Of a stretch of 64,000 nt of DNA, positions 21,601 through 33,535 are shown in pieces. Location of the stretch: NCBI GenBank assembly GCA_963169105.1, contig OY720643.1:24276373-24340372 (forward strand), in the 5' to 3' direction. Source of the stretch: Ceriagrion tenellum. Taxonomy: Eukaryota > Arthropoda > Insecta > Odonata > Coenagrionidae. The notes beneath the pieces are model-generated. The model saw only the letters and a program-made list of their open reading frames with translations, was not told the origin of the DNA and made no database searches. A program made the translations under genes and the position numbers. Position 1 is the first letter of the stretch. Each line of letters starts with the position of its first letter.

Positions 21601-24600
21601 GTAAGATGTGTGATAATGGAATATCGAGGAAATATCATCAGAACCGGAAGACTTGCTTGTCGGTAGATGTGAGAGATGATTGATAATTCCCTGAGAAGTG
21701 GTGGTAGATGTAAGAGAATGCGTGGAAATCAGGTGGACATGGGGAGGTTGGCATTAGGAGAAGAAGGGGTGAAATTGGACGAGAAAATTAGGTAATATTG
21801 TACACCTGTGACGTTTGTTTCTTTGGGGTTATGTTTTAGAACTTGATCTAGTTATTTTATTGTGTTTTTATCACGCTTTGAGAGCTGTTGTTTTCCAATT
21901 AAGAAAATTATTCCATTGATTTTTTTGGATAATCTATTTTGATTTTTCTTTTTTTAAGAGGAGAGGGATTTGCTGGCATGGTTGGGAGTGAGAGGTGATG
22001 TGGGAATGAAGGAAATATCTTTTTCTATCAAAATTTATGCTATCATTCTAAAATGTCTCCTTCGAGAACAAATGTTTAGAAGAAGCGAAACATTGCGAAA
22101 TAGAATTAAATTAAAATATTGGCTTCTTATCATCATATTTTCTAAGTTGTAAACGTATAACTGCAATATTTGCACCCTAGTTAATGCAATTCATTAGAAA
22201 TGGTTTTGCAGTTGGCTGCTCTTGTTGGAAAAAAGTGTTCATTCCAAATTTACTCCCGGAATAATTTTCATTTGGTTGCCTCAAATTTTTTTTCTAATAG
22301 CCAAGTCAGTGAAAGTACAATTTTTATCAAGCGCAGCAAACATTAGTGTTGAATGTTTAAAGCTACTCGGGTTTCCCGCCGAGTCATACTCTCCATCTCG
22401 GCCGACGCTACAATGTCCATCGTCTGATAGAGTTGAATATTGTTTATGATTAACAATTTCGTCGTTGTACCTCCGTAAAAAAGGTGATCCCCCTAGGTTG
22501 CTACGGAGTTCCCGGGACATCTAAGCGTTTCAAGTGTGAATAGGGTCCACGTAGTTGCGTGAGAGATCAGGAGGAAAATATGTATTGATTTGATGCAATA
22601 AGATTGAAACCTGAAGTATGCACTCGAGTATTGGACTTGTTATAGAGTGTGTTGTTGGTCTGTTTAGAAGTTAATGATTGCATATTGCAATAGTATTGAA
22701 TTTGATCAGTCGGATCTCCGTCGAACAGGGTTAGTGCAATTACAAAACTAACTCCGCACTAGTTAGGCATAAAATCATGGAGATCAACGGGTGCAATGGC
22801 AGTCATGAGTTATTGCCATGATTAATCAACTATAACGACACTGATAATCCAATATCTTCGAATTCGTACTATTTAAACTATAATGTGACGAGGGCGCAAA
22901 ATTTTCGCGCAAAAGTTTGTGGTATAGTTATCTTTACGTTCTAGTAAAATGTAGCCTAGCTCGGAATAGGGAATGATATGAAGAATACTGTAGCTCCTCG
23001 TCATCCTATGCATCCAGCTTTCTCTATCTGTAGTTCCTTCCTCCGTCCCATGCACGTTTAAACGTCATACACTGCTTCACTATCTTTTTATTAGTTCCTG
23101 CCCCATTGTAACCCCAAATGCCAATGTCCCGCATACTTCCGTGTACCTACGATCATAACCCTACCGTAAATCCGTCTGATTTTCTCCGGTAGGAAATCCC
23201 AAATATTCCCTTAATGCAAACCCACGGTCTAGTTCCGAGTCCCTTACTGGCGTTCAAGACTTTTCCTGCTGCTGTCACTAGTTTCTATCTTTCCCGAAGT
23301 GCACCCCTCGGGGTGTTGTGAGTTTCGGAGTAGGACGCTCGGTCGCGAACGGCTGGAAGAACCGTCTTTCGAAGGCGGACGGTGAAGAGATGACACAAGC
23401 CGGTCTTTTGTCGACGGGAGAACTCTGGTGATACCCTGAGGCGTAGGACCTTGTACTGCACCATCACTGGTGCTGCGCGATAGCATTTGCGTGTGGTGAA
23501 ACTTCAGGAAACTACGGAGACACAATGGACACCGTCCGGGTAACGATACTTGAGGTTGGTTGATTATTTCGAAAAGCGACCGGCATCTTGTCATTGGCCA
23601 ATTTTACCTGTACCTGCGAATTACTGTGCGAGCAACTGGGTGTGTGGCGTGGGGTGATAAAACACCAGGCGCGGAGTGCCTAGCTCCTTATTTTTCGTTC
23701 ATCTCTTGTCCTCTTTTGAATTGTCTATTGGGGAAATGTTTTAAGTTGAAAAGTACTTGATGATGTTGAAGTACTGATTCTCGCCGTGATTTTTATCTGT
23801 GGGGCTTGTACAAGTTTTCCAAAAGCTAAATTTGTCCTGTAGAAATACCATAATTTCAAATGTACATTTTTTATTTGTGACAAGAGTAACCAGTGAAATC
23901 GGAACAATGGATACTTTGGATTTTTTCTTCTTTCAATGATTGTCGATGATAGAAGTGTCGAGCACGACCGCTTCCTTGTGCTATCATTACCTTGCGGTGA
24001 CATATATAGATTTAGGTTAATAATGTGAAGAGAAACGTCCTGCTAAATCCTAGCTACCGACTCTCGGAAAATATTTTCTGACTTTGTTGGCATTTACGAA
24101 GATTCTGCATCATATCAACCAACTTGTGGGCTACTTCCGTCTATCGTATTTACTGTGATCTATGTGCAATGTATCATTGAGTTAGAGATTCATGGTGATT
24201 GATAACCGAGTTAGTGTTTCTCATGAGGAAGAAACCACTTAAATTCACATGTGGTGAATTTTTTGTTGCGCTATTAAATTAAGTTCCCCAAATTATTAAA
24301 TTCACCAAATAAATGTGTAGTACCTGAGCAAAGAAAGAATTCTTGAAGGGCAATTTCCTAAAAATACAGATTATAGTGTCGAGGTTACTCTTGTAATTGT
24401 ACAGGTGACGCTAGTACTGCTTGCCGGTTGCCAACTTCGAACCTTTTCTTGTGAAACGTTGGAAATTCAAAATACTGCTGTGTTTTAATACTTGGAGACT
24501 TGTTTAAAAAAGATTCTATATACGTTATTACGGGTATTTTTCGACTTTTATTGTTCTAGTCTCTTTTCCTTTAAGTCATCAAACCTAGCAGCAACAAAAT

Positions 24601-24660
24601 TAAGCGGGTCCCTCAGCTCTCGTCGTGGTTTATTATCCGGTCCTGTTGGTTATTCAAAGT
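21601..24660. other. 3-kb stretch with no supported gene
   Basis: Mostly AT-rich with short frames and no domains. Bases 23225-23600 are GC-richer, with a 116-codon minus frame (23244-23594) of unknown kind. A short LINE family A relic in reverse orientation is recognisable at about 23628-23685 (GGGTGTGTGGCGTGGGGTG then ACACCAGGCG). Nothing else is identified. Confidence 0.4.
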
Positions 24661-24661
24661 G

Positions 24662-24755
24662 GCCAATTTTGTAGAGCCCTGAAGATGGTAATCGAGACGC
24701 TTGTCAAAATGTTGGAATTATGGGAATATTAATCCGGTGTGTTACCCGAGAAGAA
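24662..24755 (+). repeat. Retroelement-like 3' end motif (copy 2)
   Basis: CCCTGAAGATGGTAATCGAG is followed by ACGCTTGTCAAAATG, a GGAATATTAA segment and CCGGTGTGTTACCCGAGAAG. The order matches 2692-2745. The CTGAAGA...CGAGACG part resembles the CTGAGGA...CGAAA words in the hairpin elements at 32.7 and 48.4 kb. Family unknown. Confidence 0.4.
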
Positions 24756-24775
24756 TTTATAGAGATACAATCGTT

Positions 24776-25866
24776 AAAAGTAAGCTTAGACTCTTCGCAG
24801 ACGACGCAATTGTGTATAGGGATATTACTAATTCCGAAGATAGCGACTCGTTAACAATCTTGCTATTCATCGTGGTGCAAAAAGTGGCAGATGGAACTGA
24901 ACATAAAAAAGTGCGTAGCAGTGAACTTTTGGGAAAAGAAAAATAGGCGAGGTAGGAATTACAAAATTAATAATACGGAAATAACTAACGCCGAGTCTGT
25001 TGAGTACTTAGGGGTCACAATTACTCACGACATATCTTGGGGAAAACATATTCTGGAATTATGCGGGCAAGCATAAAGGAAGATAGGCTTTATCAAGAGA
25101 ATACTCAGAAAATGTGATGAGAAAGTGAAAGAGCGTTGTTATTTTTTAATCGTTACGCCTCATCTGGAATATGCTGCCAGTGTATGGGATCCATATGAAG
25201 CGGGGTTGATATCGGAATTAGATCGCGTGCAGCGAAGAGGAGCTAGGTTTGTAAAACGATGCTACGGTAAGTTTACTAGTGTGTCTAGTTTGTTAGAAGA
25301 ATTGGGATGGGAATCGCTATCACAGCGTGGATTAAATTATAGGCTGAATCTCTTAACTAAATTTCAGGAAAAACATTTCTCTGACGACGTAAAGAATATA
25401 CTATTAACCCCCTCGTACTACGGCAGATTAGATCGCGCCATTAATAGTAGAGAGATAGATTGTAGAACCGATAGGCATAAAATGTCATTTTTTCCGCGTA
25501 CCATTCGGGACTATGACAGCTGTGATCGTCGTCATGAATAGTGCTAATAGTGACATTAGCTAGACTGTAGATCTTTTTCTTTATATTCTCTAAGTTCTTA
25601 TTTATGCATGATGCAAATATTGATATTCTTATTTATGCATGATATTTTGAATCTGTAGTAGTAGTCTTTGTATCCCTTGCATGTTGGAACGATTGACGAT
25701 AGAATGTTCTTGGTTAGTAGATTTTTAATTGGCGCGTTGCATGTGTGTTACGCTGGTTTCAATGTAGTTTCGGTGTTCTTCCGTATAATTCATGCATGCC
25801 TGGTGTGGAGGCACCCCCAGCCGCGCATCCTTTGGATGGCTTGCAGGGTATGACGTAGATGTAGAT
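24776..25866 (+). mobile_element. LINE family A, best coding copy of C-terminal half
   Basis: The copy begins inside the reverse transcriptase just before the catalytic box: KLRLFADDAIVYRDI (FADD at about 24795). It continues with WQMELNIKKCVAVNF (shifted frame), ESVEYLGVTITHDISWGK, then HLEYAASVWDPYEAGLISEL at about 25160-25215, RVQRRGARFVKR and LEELGWESLSQRGLNYR, ending at DRR near 25530. At least two frameshifts break it. The 3' region has two units of the 36-bp CATGCATAAATAAGA repeat, then CACACCAGG-type sequence and the terminus GGCTTGCAGGGTATGACG plus TAGATGTAGATG. It supplies the uninterrupted target of the hAT-type MITE at 11857. Confidence 0.88.
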
Positions 25867-26604
25867 GAATCCGTTCTGCCGGTGATATTTTGTTCAGGGG
25901 GTACTTCGAAAGCTTGACGTTCGGGAAATCGGGAAAATTTATAAAAAATATGGGACTATCCCGGGAAAAACGGGATGGATGGGAATCCAACTCAGTGTAT
26001 GTACCTCAATTCCCGCGCGCGCGCATTGCCGTCGGGAGGGTGAAGACGCGCAAGTGCTGCGGCGACGCCCCGAAGCCGTTTATTTCCAGTCCGGACGCCG
26101 TAATTGGCTCTCCCGTGTGTGTGTCTGCCTCTTTCTCTCGTTCGCATCTCTTTCCAAGGCCCCTTCTACGTCTCTCGTGCGTAGGCTGTTCCTTGGAAGT
26201 CCCCATTAGCTCTGAGTCCCTTCGCTCGTGTACGCATTCGCCCGTTTGAGGCGAAAGAAAAGGGTTCATTGTTTTTGTTTTGTTTCTGACGCAGTGGTGG
26301 GGTGCAGTGTGTGTCGAATGCGATGTGAGAAGTCTAGAGGGAAACGCAGTCCTGAATGGCACATCACTGGTGTGTTGGCAGTAATATTATCCTCCCCAGA
26401 AACAAAACCGACCCTCAGTCCTGGGATATTGAACTCTTTTGCTGCGTGCGGTACTTGTATGCCATCCCAAAATATTACGTCATTTGTATGCCATATATTG
26501 TCCATATGCAGTCAGCGTACTGACTTCACAGAGCTCGATATTTAATACGTTCTGTTGCTCTGTACTCCAGAATTTAACCGACAATCATTTCGACAACTTG
26601 CGCC
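25867..26604. other. GC-rich patch and spacer, no supported gene
   Basis: A GC-rich, CpG-bearing patch at about 26000-26250 yields frames on both strands (25890-26249 plus; 26006-26362 minus) without domains. A GGGAAA/CGGGA-rich stretch at 25918-25978 is simple-sequence-like. Confidence 0.4.
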
Positions 26605-26608
26605 TTAA

Positions 26609-27163
26609 GGTAGTTTGAGCGAAATATTATTTTACCTAGAAATCAATGAATTTGGTCTCCTTATAAAGAGAAATATATCCCCTTCCATTGACACAAAAAA
26701 TCCGACCCCGTACCACCTTACTTACCGAGAAATTTGCCACAAAATACCAGCCATTTTGCGTGGGAAATGGTACGTGTATGTACTCCAGGGAGACCTTATT
26801 TCACAAATGAGGCATTTCCTACACTTAGATCTCGTCCAAAAATCAAGAGTGTGTAGTTTTTATGTTTTTTTAACTATTTTTTAAAATTAATCATATTGTC
26901 ACCGCAGTAAATTCCTCGGGATCACAAAAAACCTTCCGTTTTGATGGAGTTTCAAACGTACCGCGTGAAAAAAATGAGTCTAGTTAAAGATTTATTTAGA
27001 TATTTTCATTTAATTACTTAAAATCTGTATCATGTAAAACTATATTATTGCATCATTAATAATGCAATATTTTATCCGTGTGTCCAACTGCTGGTGAAAT
27101 TTAAACTTATAATTCGAATATGGTCTCTATTATGATTAGGGAACTATCTCGCTCGCACTACCA
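26609..27163 (-). mobile_element. TTAA-flanked MITE, copy C (inverted)
   Basis: Starts right after TTAA (26605-26608) with GGTAGTTTGAGCGAAATATT and runs as the reverse complement of copies A, B and E. It contains GGTACGTGTATGTACTCCAG and TGTCCAACTGCTGGTGAAAT, and ends in GGGAACTATCTCGCTCGCAC followed by TACC. The distal flank is TAATC, not a clear TTAA. A frame at 26615-26884 is chance. Confidence 0.87.
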
Positions 27164-29015
27164 TAATCAAGATTTTTCAATTATGTCTCGCTCATGGCCC
27201 AGTCTCAGCATAACTCAGACAATCGTGCAGTGGATCCTGCTCTTAACTTAATTTTTCATGATTTATTTACGATTTGTCGAAAGCTATGTTGGTGTTATTT
27301 TTAAATATGATGTTAAATTTGATATACCTTATTGATTTTAAATACCGTATTGGATTTTATGATGCCATTTTTCTGCTTGGGGATTTCGCAACACTGTAGT
27401 GCATGTATTTCCATGGTTTCCGGGTGTTGTTACGTTGTGTTACCTTGGTGGTGACGTTTCGTAGCCAATGGAGGCCACATCTTCATATCAGGTCCAAAGA
27501 AATCGGGTCATGCAACTTGTATTTGCTATAGCATATTTTCTCTTGCGTACGTTTAATTTATGTTCATATATTATTAAAAGTGACGAAACAAATTTGTTTT
27601 GGTCATATCCGCATATGTTCTTTAATGATTTTTTGCTTAAAAGGGTGCGAGATGTTACTATAAGGGGTGCTGGAACATATTGAATTTTTTAGGGGTTTGG
27701 AGCGAAGGAAAGGTTGGTAACCAATGCAATAATAGATTGCAGGAATGAGGATAAGGAAGAGTGCTTTCAACTTCAGTGGCATGTTTTAATTTGCCGTCCT
27801 ATAATGTATGATGCAGAGTTTCATAATCATAATATTGGGCGCGTCTAGTTATTTATATACGCGGGGTACCGTGCAAGCCACTGCTTGGGTATGTGGCATG
27901 GGAAGATTCCACACCAGGCAAACAACACTCATCCTTGTTCAAATCAGAACTTCGCACGTTCCCCCGGCGGTGTGGCGTAGACCAAAATGGGTTGTCAAAC
28001 CGGAAGCTAGGAGAGTGCTACGCAGGCGAGAATGCTAACGTAAAGTACACTCGTTCAGATACTACTACTGGTGAGCATTATTAATTCTAATTAAATATAT
28101 AACTGCTACGAGATTCTTATTCATCCATGAGACAAGGACAAAAATGCCAGAAAACTTCAGGTGACGGAAGTATGTAATAGTGATGATAAGTTATAGAACA
28201 ATGACCAGGTCTCCTCTATTTAGTATGGGTAGGAGTTCCATGGAATTGATCTGTCGGAACTATTATGGCCCCTTATTGGACGTGGAGAAAAATGGCATTG
28301 TTAGTCTATCGGTCCTGCTATCGGATGTATTAGCTTTAGCGCTTTGAATGGTCAAGGGATTAGGCGCGTATAAAAATGAAAGCAGATAGAAGCTAATTCT
28401 GAATACGTAACAAGTTTGGAGAATTGCACCGCAGGTCTTCCACCTGGCAGCGGCATTCCTTTGCCAGTTGCCATCTGGAAGATCCAAGGCACGAAGTTAA
28501 GGAGGGATGAGATTCGGCGTCTCTGTTTCTCCACCCTCTCTCCTTCGTCCCTTTTGTGCTCCCCATGCATCTCTCCTTTCCTTTTACGCATGCTGCCCAC
28601 GGACGAATGTTCAGCCGCATGCCGTGCTTATTCGTTTGAACTCCCAAGTACGCGATTCAGTGCGATCAGTCGGAGGCGGTGTCTGCAAGCAAGGCAGAAA
28701 CTTGCCAGAGTTCATAATATTGAAGTCCCAGCGTGGAATAATTTCGATTTTATCGTTTAACCGTGATACTGTTTGACTATCCAAGTATATTATTCCGTGT
28801 AGTTTATTTCTCTTTTTTATAACCAAACGCTGTTGTTCAACTTCACAAAATGTCTGTAGATGTGGGTGAAATCATACGATCTCACCTTCCCCCACCTCCC
28901 AACAAATTGTAGCTTTGATATGTTGCACAATTGTGGAAATCAACTAGCAGTAAAATATTATGGTCAAATATGTATCTTTTCTACGTGTAATAAAATGATA
29001 GAAAAACTAATTACC
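27164..29015. other. Stretch with no supported gene
   Basis: No domain-bearing frame. A LINE family A 3' relic in reverse orientation lies at about 27862-27925 (GGGTACCGTGCAAGCCACTG then GATTCCACACCAGGC). A GC-richer patch at 28400-28700 has overlapping frames on both strands without motifs. Confidence 0.4.
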
Positions 29016-29019
29016 CGAT

Positions 29020-31015
29020 ATGAGATAAATGCTTAGGGCGTATACGAATTCACCCGTGCCAGTGGATGAGAACATAGGCGAAGCCAAAGAAGTAGGAATA
29101 ATCGAGGAAAAGTGGGAGAATGTAGAAACATGCATTGTAAGAGCGGCCGAGAAAACAATTGGAGCAGCGGAAATGAGGAGGGCAAAGAAGCAGTGGGTTA
29201 CGGAAGAAATGATCAGGAAAATGGAGGAGAGAAGGATTTGGAAAAATGTCAGCACCGACATAGGTAAGGCGAAATACAAGGGGCTAAATAATCAATTACG
29301 GCGAATAACCAATCGGGCGAAGGAAAATTGGTGGAAAAGGCAATTCGAGGAAATGGAGAAACTGCAAAATGAAGGTGGAGTGGATGCGTTGTACGCTAAG
29401 GTAAAATTGCAATCGGGAGGTAAGGGGGGGAAACGGTACCAAAGTTTAAGGACAAGAGCGGTACAATATAGGCTTGCAAGGTGGGTAAAGGTATTAATCC
29501 AGCTGGAAGATATTCAAGAAAGATGGCGGGAATATGTGGAGGAGCTATATGACAGCGACAGTTGACCAACTAATATAGTTATAGAGGGTGAGAGAACCCT
29601 AGATGAAGATAACCTCGGGCCTATGATTCTCGACAGTGAAATAGAGAAAGCATTGAAAGAGGAGGAGGCAAGAAAAGCTGTAGGGGTAGAAAACATAACT
29701 GCGGAGCTGCTAAAGAGTTTAGGAAGTAAAGGTAGGCAAGCTTTTTTCGAACTTATGCGTAGGATATACGAGGAAGGAGTATGGCCAGAGGACTTCATGA
29801 AAACAGTATTGATTCCTATCACGATAAAGAAGAATACATCAGAATGCGTGGACTATAGAACATTTTGTTTGATCTCACACGCAGCCAAATTTTACGGAAA
29901 CATAGATTATAACCAGGACGTTTTTGCATGCTTTATTCATTTCGAAAAAGCTTTTGACTGGGTAAATTGGAATCAACTAACAGACATACTCGAGAAAATG
30001 GGAAAGGACTGGCGAGACAGGAGACTAATCCGAAACTTATATATGTATGACTCAAAGGGCGCAGGTGAGGGTGGCTGTTGGTGAATCATGATGGGCAAAT
30101 ATAGGTCGCGAGGTAAGGCAAGGGTGCCCGTTGTCACCGTAGGTTTTCAACATGCTGAAGAAATGTTAAGACAGTCATGGGAAGAACTTGGGGTTGGAAT
30201 CAAAGTGGGAGGGAATCTGATAAAGTCGGTTAGATTCGCGGATGATCAGGCGTTGGTTAGTGGATCTTCGAAGGGACTGCAATCTTTGGTAAATGCTTTA
30301 GAAATGCAGTGCGGGATATTCGGAATGAAGATAAATCATAAGAAAACAAAAGTAATGCGATTCTCTAGGACAAAGAAAGCGAGGCTTGTGATTAAAGTTG
30401 GAGGACACCAACTCGAGCAAGTAGAACAGTTCAATTACTTAGGTAGCACGCTTGAGGAAAGGGGACATAGTAGCAAAGACATACGGAAGAGAATAGCGCT
30501 AGCTAAGGAGGCGTTTAGTAATCGAAGGGAGCTGATGACGGGGACTTTGATTAAGTTTGTGAAGAAGAGGCTGGTGAAGAGCTTGATATAGAGCGTAGCG
30601 TTGTATGGTGAAGAAACATGGACCCTCAGAAAAGAGGACGAGAATAGGCTGCAGGCGTGTTAGATGTGGGTGTGGAGAAGGATGGAGAAGGTTAGGTGGA
30701 CGGAAAGGAAGACTAACGAGAAAGTGCTTGAGATGGTGGGCGAGGAAAAGAACCTTTGAATGAAATCGGGGACGGGCAGGGTAGATGGCTGAAGGATGTA
30801 ATATAGGGTGGTGGGTTGCTGATGAGTGTGACAGAGGGAAGGATGTTGGGCAAGCGGGATGGAGGAAGAAAGAGAATAGGTTTCATGGACGGGATAAAGA
30901 AGGATAGATCGTATACTGAGGCGAAAAAATATGTACTTGAGGTAGATAGGCCCCTGAATGTGTAGAAAACCGGGAGAAGATTCTCTGACATTCGACAAAA
31001 CCTACCTTTACCGGT
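29020..31015 (+). mobile_element. LINE (RTE-like endonuclease-reverse transcriptase family), 5'-truncated
   Basis: Plus-strand frames at 29029-29565, 29623-30084 and 30088-30591 are successive parts of one protein broken by stops and frameshifts. The first is the charged linker between endonuclease and polymerase (EEKWENVETCIVRAAEKT). The second has the fingers and palm (ARKAVGVENITAELLK; FIHFEKAFDWVNWNQL with the first catalytic D). The third has RFADDQALV (second catalytic pair), QFNYLGSTLEERGHSSKDI (thumb) and the C-terminal LYGEETWTLRKEDENRLQAC region to about 30760. The last motif and the YLGS box are typical of RTE-like proteins in arthropods. The 3' untranslated region ends near CCTACCTTTACCGGTAGAAT. 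No endonuclease domain remains. Confidence 0.85.
29029..30591 (+). pseudogene. Broken reverse transcriptase of the RTE-like LINE
   Basis: Three open segments of 178, 153 and 167 codons follow each other. A stop at 29563-29565 ends the first, and a shift and stop near 30082-30088 separate the second and third. The palm is incomplete around the break: the G-x-P-Q-G box should lie between segments two and three and reads only as a decayed GKARVPVVT stretch. The catalytic FADD is intact but the enzyme cannot be made. A fourth shared segment after 30600 is again broken by stops. Confidence 0.8.
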
Positions 31016-32061
31016 AGAATATATTTTAAATGTTGCTGTAGTAATGCAATTTATATATACAATGCCTGAGCGGGTACTCTTTCAAGGTAATGAAAATTAC
31101 ATAGTTTACAGATGTGCTTATAGATTTTACAGAAATTGCACTAAGTTAATTTTCATGCTGTTATTGGCAACATCGCATCTCCAGCCATTTGGAGGTTAAT
31201 CTAGGAAACTCTTTATGTGATTATTTAGAAATTCAGTAGAAAAGAAAAGTTTCGGAAATGCAGAGGATTTTAGTGGGGAAAGAGTATATCTGTGTTGTAC
31301 GGAAATAGAGCCCCCTCTTTAGAAAATATATTCAGTCAATTATGGATTTTTAAGTCTGGACCTTTGTTCGGGCAAAAACGGTTCGATTTTGACATTTTCT
31401 ATTTGTTGATGAAAGAGATGCTAATCCAGCCTCCAAGCTGTGACGTGAAATAAATTTTTCCATCGTGCGGTGTATCACAGTTGTAATCCTCTTTGTGTCG
31501 GCGATGCCATCATTCGGAACGTGGACTTGATCCTGGCCGGCAAGTCTTCATTCAAGTCCGCGAAAGGCCATCCGTGCTAGGCGCAGGGTACACTTGCAAT
31601 GCCAGGGGGCTTATGCGATTTTAAAAGTAATCGGATTAAGGGACAAACGGCGACCGAAAAAGAGAGAGGTGTTATCATCCATCCATTCGTAAAATTGCGC
31701 CCTCGTAATTTGAGATCCCGACGAGTGTTTATTTTGTTTTTGCAGGCCACGTTCAAGTCTTGATCTGGATTGGCAGTATTAATCAGAGCTCTCACGTGAC
31801 CTGCAAAACGGAACGTTGGGCCTCGGTACAAAATTGGTTAAAACTTGCCGGTTGTCACTTGGTGTTGTTGGTTGTCCACGATCATTAGTCTAGGACCTGA
31901 TATCTCAAAGTCGTCCTGGATGTTTCGGATTTGTTTTAAACATTTGTGTAGCTTATAATTATTCTGGTTATTATGTGTAACGTGCTGGTGCTGGAAAATA
32001 GTGGTGAAAAGTAGTGGTAAAACAGTATCTTTGTTAACTTGGTTGTTTGTTTCAATAGACA
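31016..32061. other. Stretch with no recognised gene
   Basis: Frames at 31577-31831 and 31838-32062 (both minus, 84 and 74 codons) have no recognisable domain. The second abuts the hairpin at 32062 and could be part of the same unidentified repeat. Confidence 0.4.
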
Positions 32062-32179
32062 TATTTAATGTTAACTTTTACTCAGCCACAAAAACACTCA
32101 TAACAACACGAACCGGGTTTCAATGCATCGTGTTTTTATGTGTGTTTTCTTGGTTAAGTAAAAGTTATCATTAAATATG
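32062..32179. repeat. Hairpin, about 52-bp imperfect arms
   Basis: The left arm begins CATATTTAATGTTAACTTTT and the right arm ends AAAAGTTATCATTAAATATG, pairing over roughly 52 bp with several mismatches. The 14-nt centre is ACCGGGTTTCAATG. As in the two larger hairpin elements, a GAAAC/GTTTC word lies near the centre. It lies just upstream of the decayed LINE that carries the next hairpin. No clear target duplication. Confidence 0.8.
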
Positions 32180-32214
32180 TATAAACATAGTGGTGGTGAT
32201 TAAAAGGAAATACT

Positions 32215-32920
32215 GCTAAGAATACAACTACTTGGGTGTTAGTTTGACTGGAAATGGAACCCTGAATGATGCAATTAAAGGACGAAATTTGCGAGGAAAA
32301 AGGTCAATATCCGTGTCGAATAGCATTCTATTGGACCAAAGTATATCCAAAGCTAGTATATAATTCAATTGTAAGAAGCATGAACACATTTGGAAGAGAG
32401 ATATTATGGGGGTCACCCACACAGTAGTCAATGACATTTTTAAAAACAGCTTGTGTGGTATGGCCACATACAACGTATGATGAATGAGAGATTACCTAAG
32501 CAAATTTTAAAAAAAGGCCCAGAATAAGTTGGTGAGAAGGCATAGAAAAGGCTATCAGAGAAAAGCAGTTGCCAGGCCTGTGGATGAATAGAGAGGGATG
32601 ACGTCACTCATAATGAAGGATACTTGGTTTTATCCCACACAATTGAATGCAACTCGACCATGGTTTCGACACCGTGTGTCATCCTCAGGTAAATCCTTTG
32701 GATCGCGTTTACCTCATTTACCTGAGGATGACACGCGGTGTCGAAACTGCGGTCGAGTTGCATTAAGTAGTGTGGAATAAAACCAAGTATCCTTCATTAT
32801 TAGTGACATCATAATTTCCACCATGTGAAGCCGGCAACTATGTCTTATAGAGAGGGATGACGGTTGGGCATCGGATAGCGTCGTAAAACGTCAAAACACC
32901 GATTATATATTAATGTGTAC
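32215..32920 (+). mobile_element. Decayed LINE 3' end split by a hairpin element
   Basis: Plus-strand translation shows EYNYLGVSLTGNGTLNDAI (thumb YLG box) at about 32218, then NSILLDQSISKASI. NERLPKQILKKAQNKLVRRH lies near 32485, followed by KGYQRKAVARPVDE ending at about 32590. After removal of the insert at 32604-32846 the pattern continues with RGMTVGHRIAS. The L-P-K-x-x-L block and the late R-G-x-x-x-G-x-R block are C-terminal features of a LINE family different from the others in the window. Several frameshifts. The minus frame 32228-32473 is an antisense shadow. Confidence 0.65.
32604..32846 (+). mobile_element. Inverted-dimer hairpin element H1 with 16-bp target duplication
   Basis: A 243-bp insertion is flanked by the direct repeat ATAGAGAGGGATGACG (32588-32603 and 32847-32862). 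It consists of a left arm (about 32604-32696), a 20-nt loop, a right arm (about 32717-32808) that is its near-perfect reverse complement, and a one-sided tail of about 38 nt ending CCGGCAACTATGTCTT. The right arm holds CTGAGGA (32722-32728), a GACAC/GTGTC stem, GAAA (32743-32746) and GTC (32752-32754), in hammerhead-like order. No open frame. A long variable duplication suits retrotransposition more than cut-and-paste. The H2 element at 48261 has the same plan with unrelated arms. Confidence 0.85.
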
Positions 32921-33304
32921 CTAATGTTCTTAGTTTAGCTTCGCTGTTTCTGCAGTGGGCATTTCTTTCCGTAAGACTCCGCATTTTCAGTGCTGTCCGT
33001 ATCTCGAAAGATTATCGCAACATGGTATTTTTTCAATAAACTTTTCCCATTAGTCGTTGGTCTTAATATCAGGTCTCATCGATTCCGATGGGATTTTCCC
33101 CTCTATCATCCGTATTCCAGTGAGAGAAATACGATCGGGTAGGCTGCGTGAGATATTTGCGAGTGTTATGTCATCGCAATCATCTCTAACGGTTACCCCA
33201 CGCCCCCAGACGAGTGGTTTTATTTAAAGTTTGTAATTCTACCAGTCAGTTACAAGATCCCCACCTCATGTTATCAATTAGGATTTGGTTGGAACCCACT
33301 AGAG
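32921..33304. other. Stretch with no recognised gene
   Basis: No supported feature in this interval. Confidence 0.4.
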
Positions 33305-33535
33305 ACCCCGGAGGCTACACACTAGGCTTAGTTTGATGAGAGAAGTTCAAAATAGGTGTGTTTCAGAGCGACATTGAGAATATCATTTTGACGCCGCACT
33401 ACTTCTCCAGGTCTGATGGAAAGGATAAAATAAGAGAGATACTATGCCGAGCGGATATGTCCGAGTATTCGTTCTTTTCATGCGCATTAAGTGACCATAA
33501 TAAAAACTGAGTTCTTAACACTTCCAAAATACGTA
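33305..33535 (+). mobile_element. LINE family A 3' fragment
   Basis: Matches 44320-44530 and 55260-55450 in block order: CACTAGGCTTAGT, GTGTTTCAGAGCGACATTGA, TCTCCAGGTCTGATGG, ATACTATGCCGAGCGGATAT, then AGTGACCATAATAAAAACTG. It encodes the last residues of the reverse transcriptase and the start of the 3' region, then breaks off at the border of the next LINE. Confidence 0.75.
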
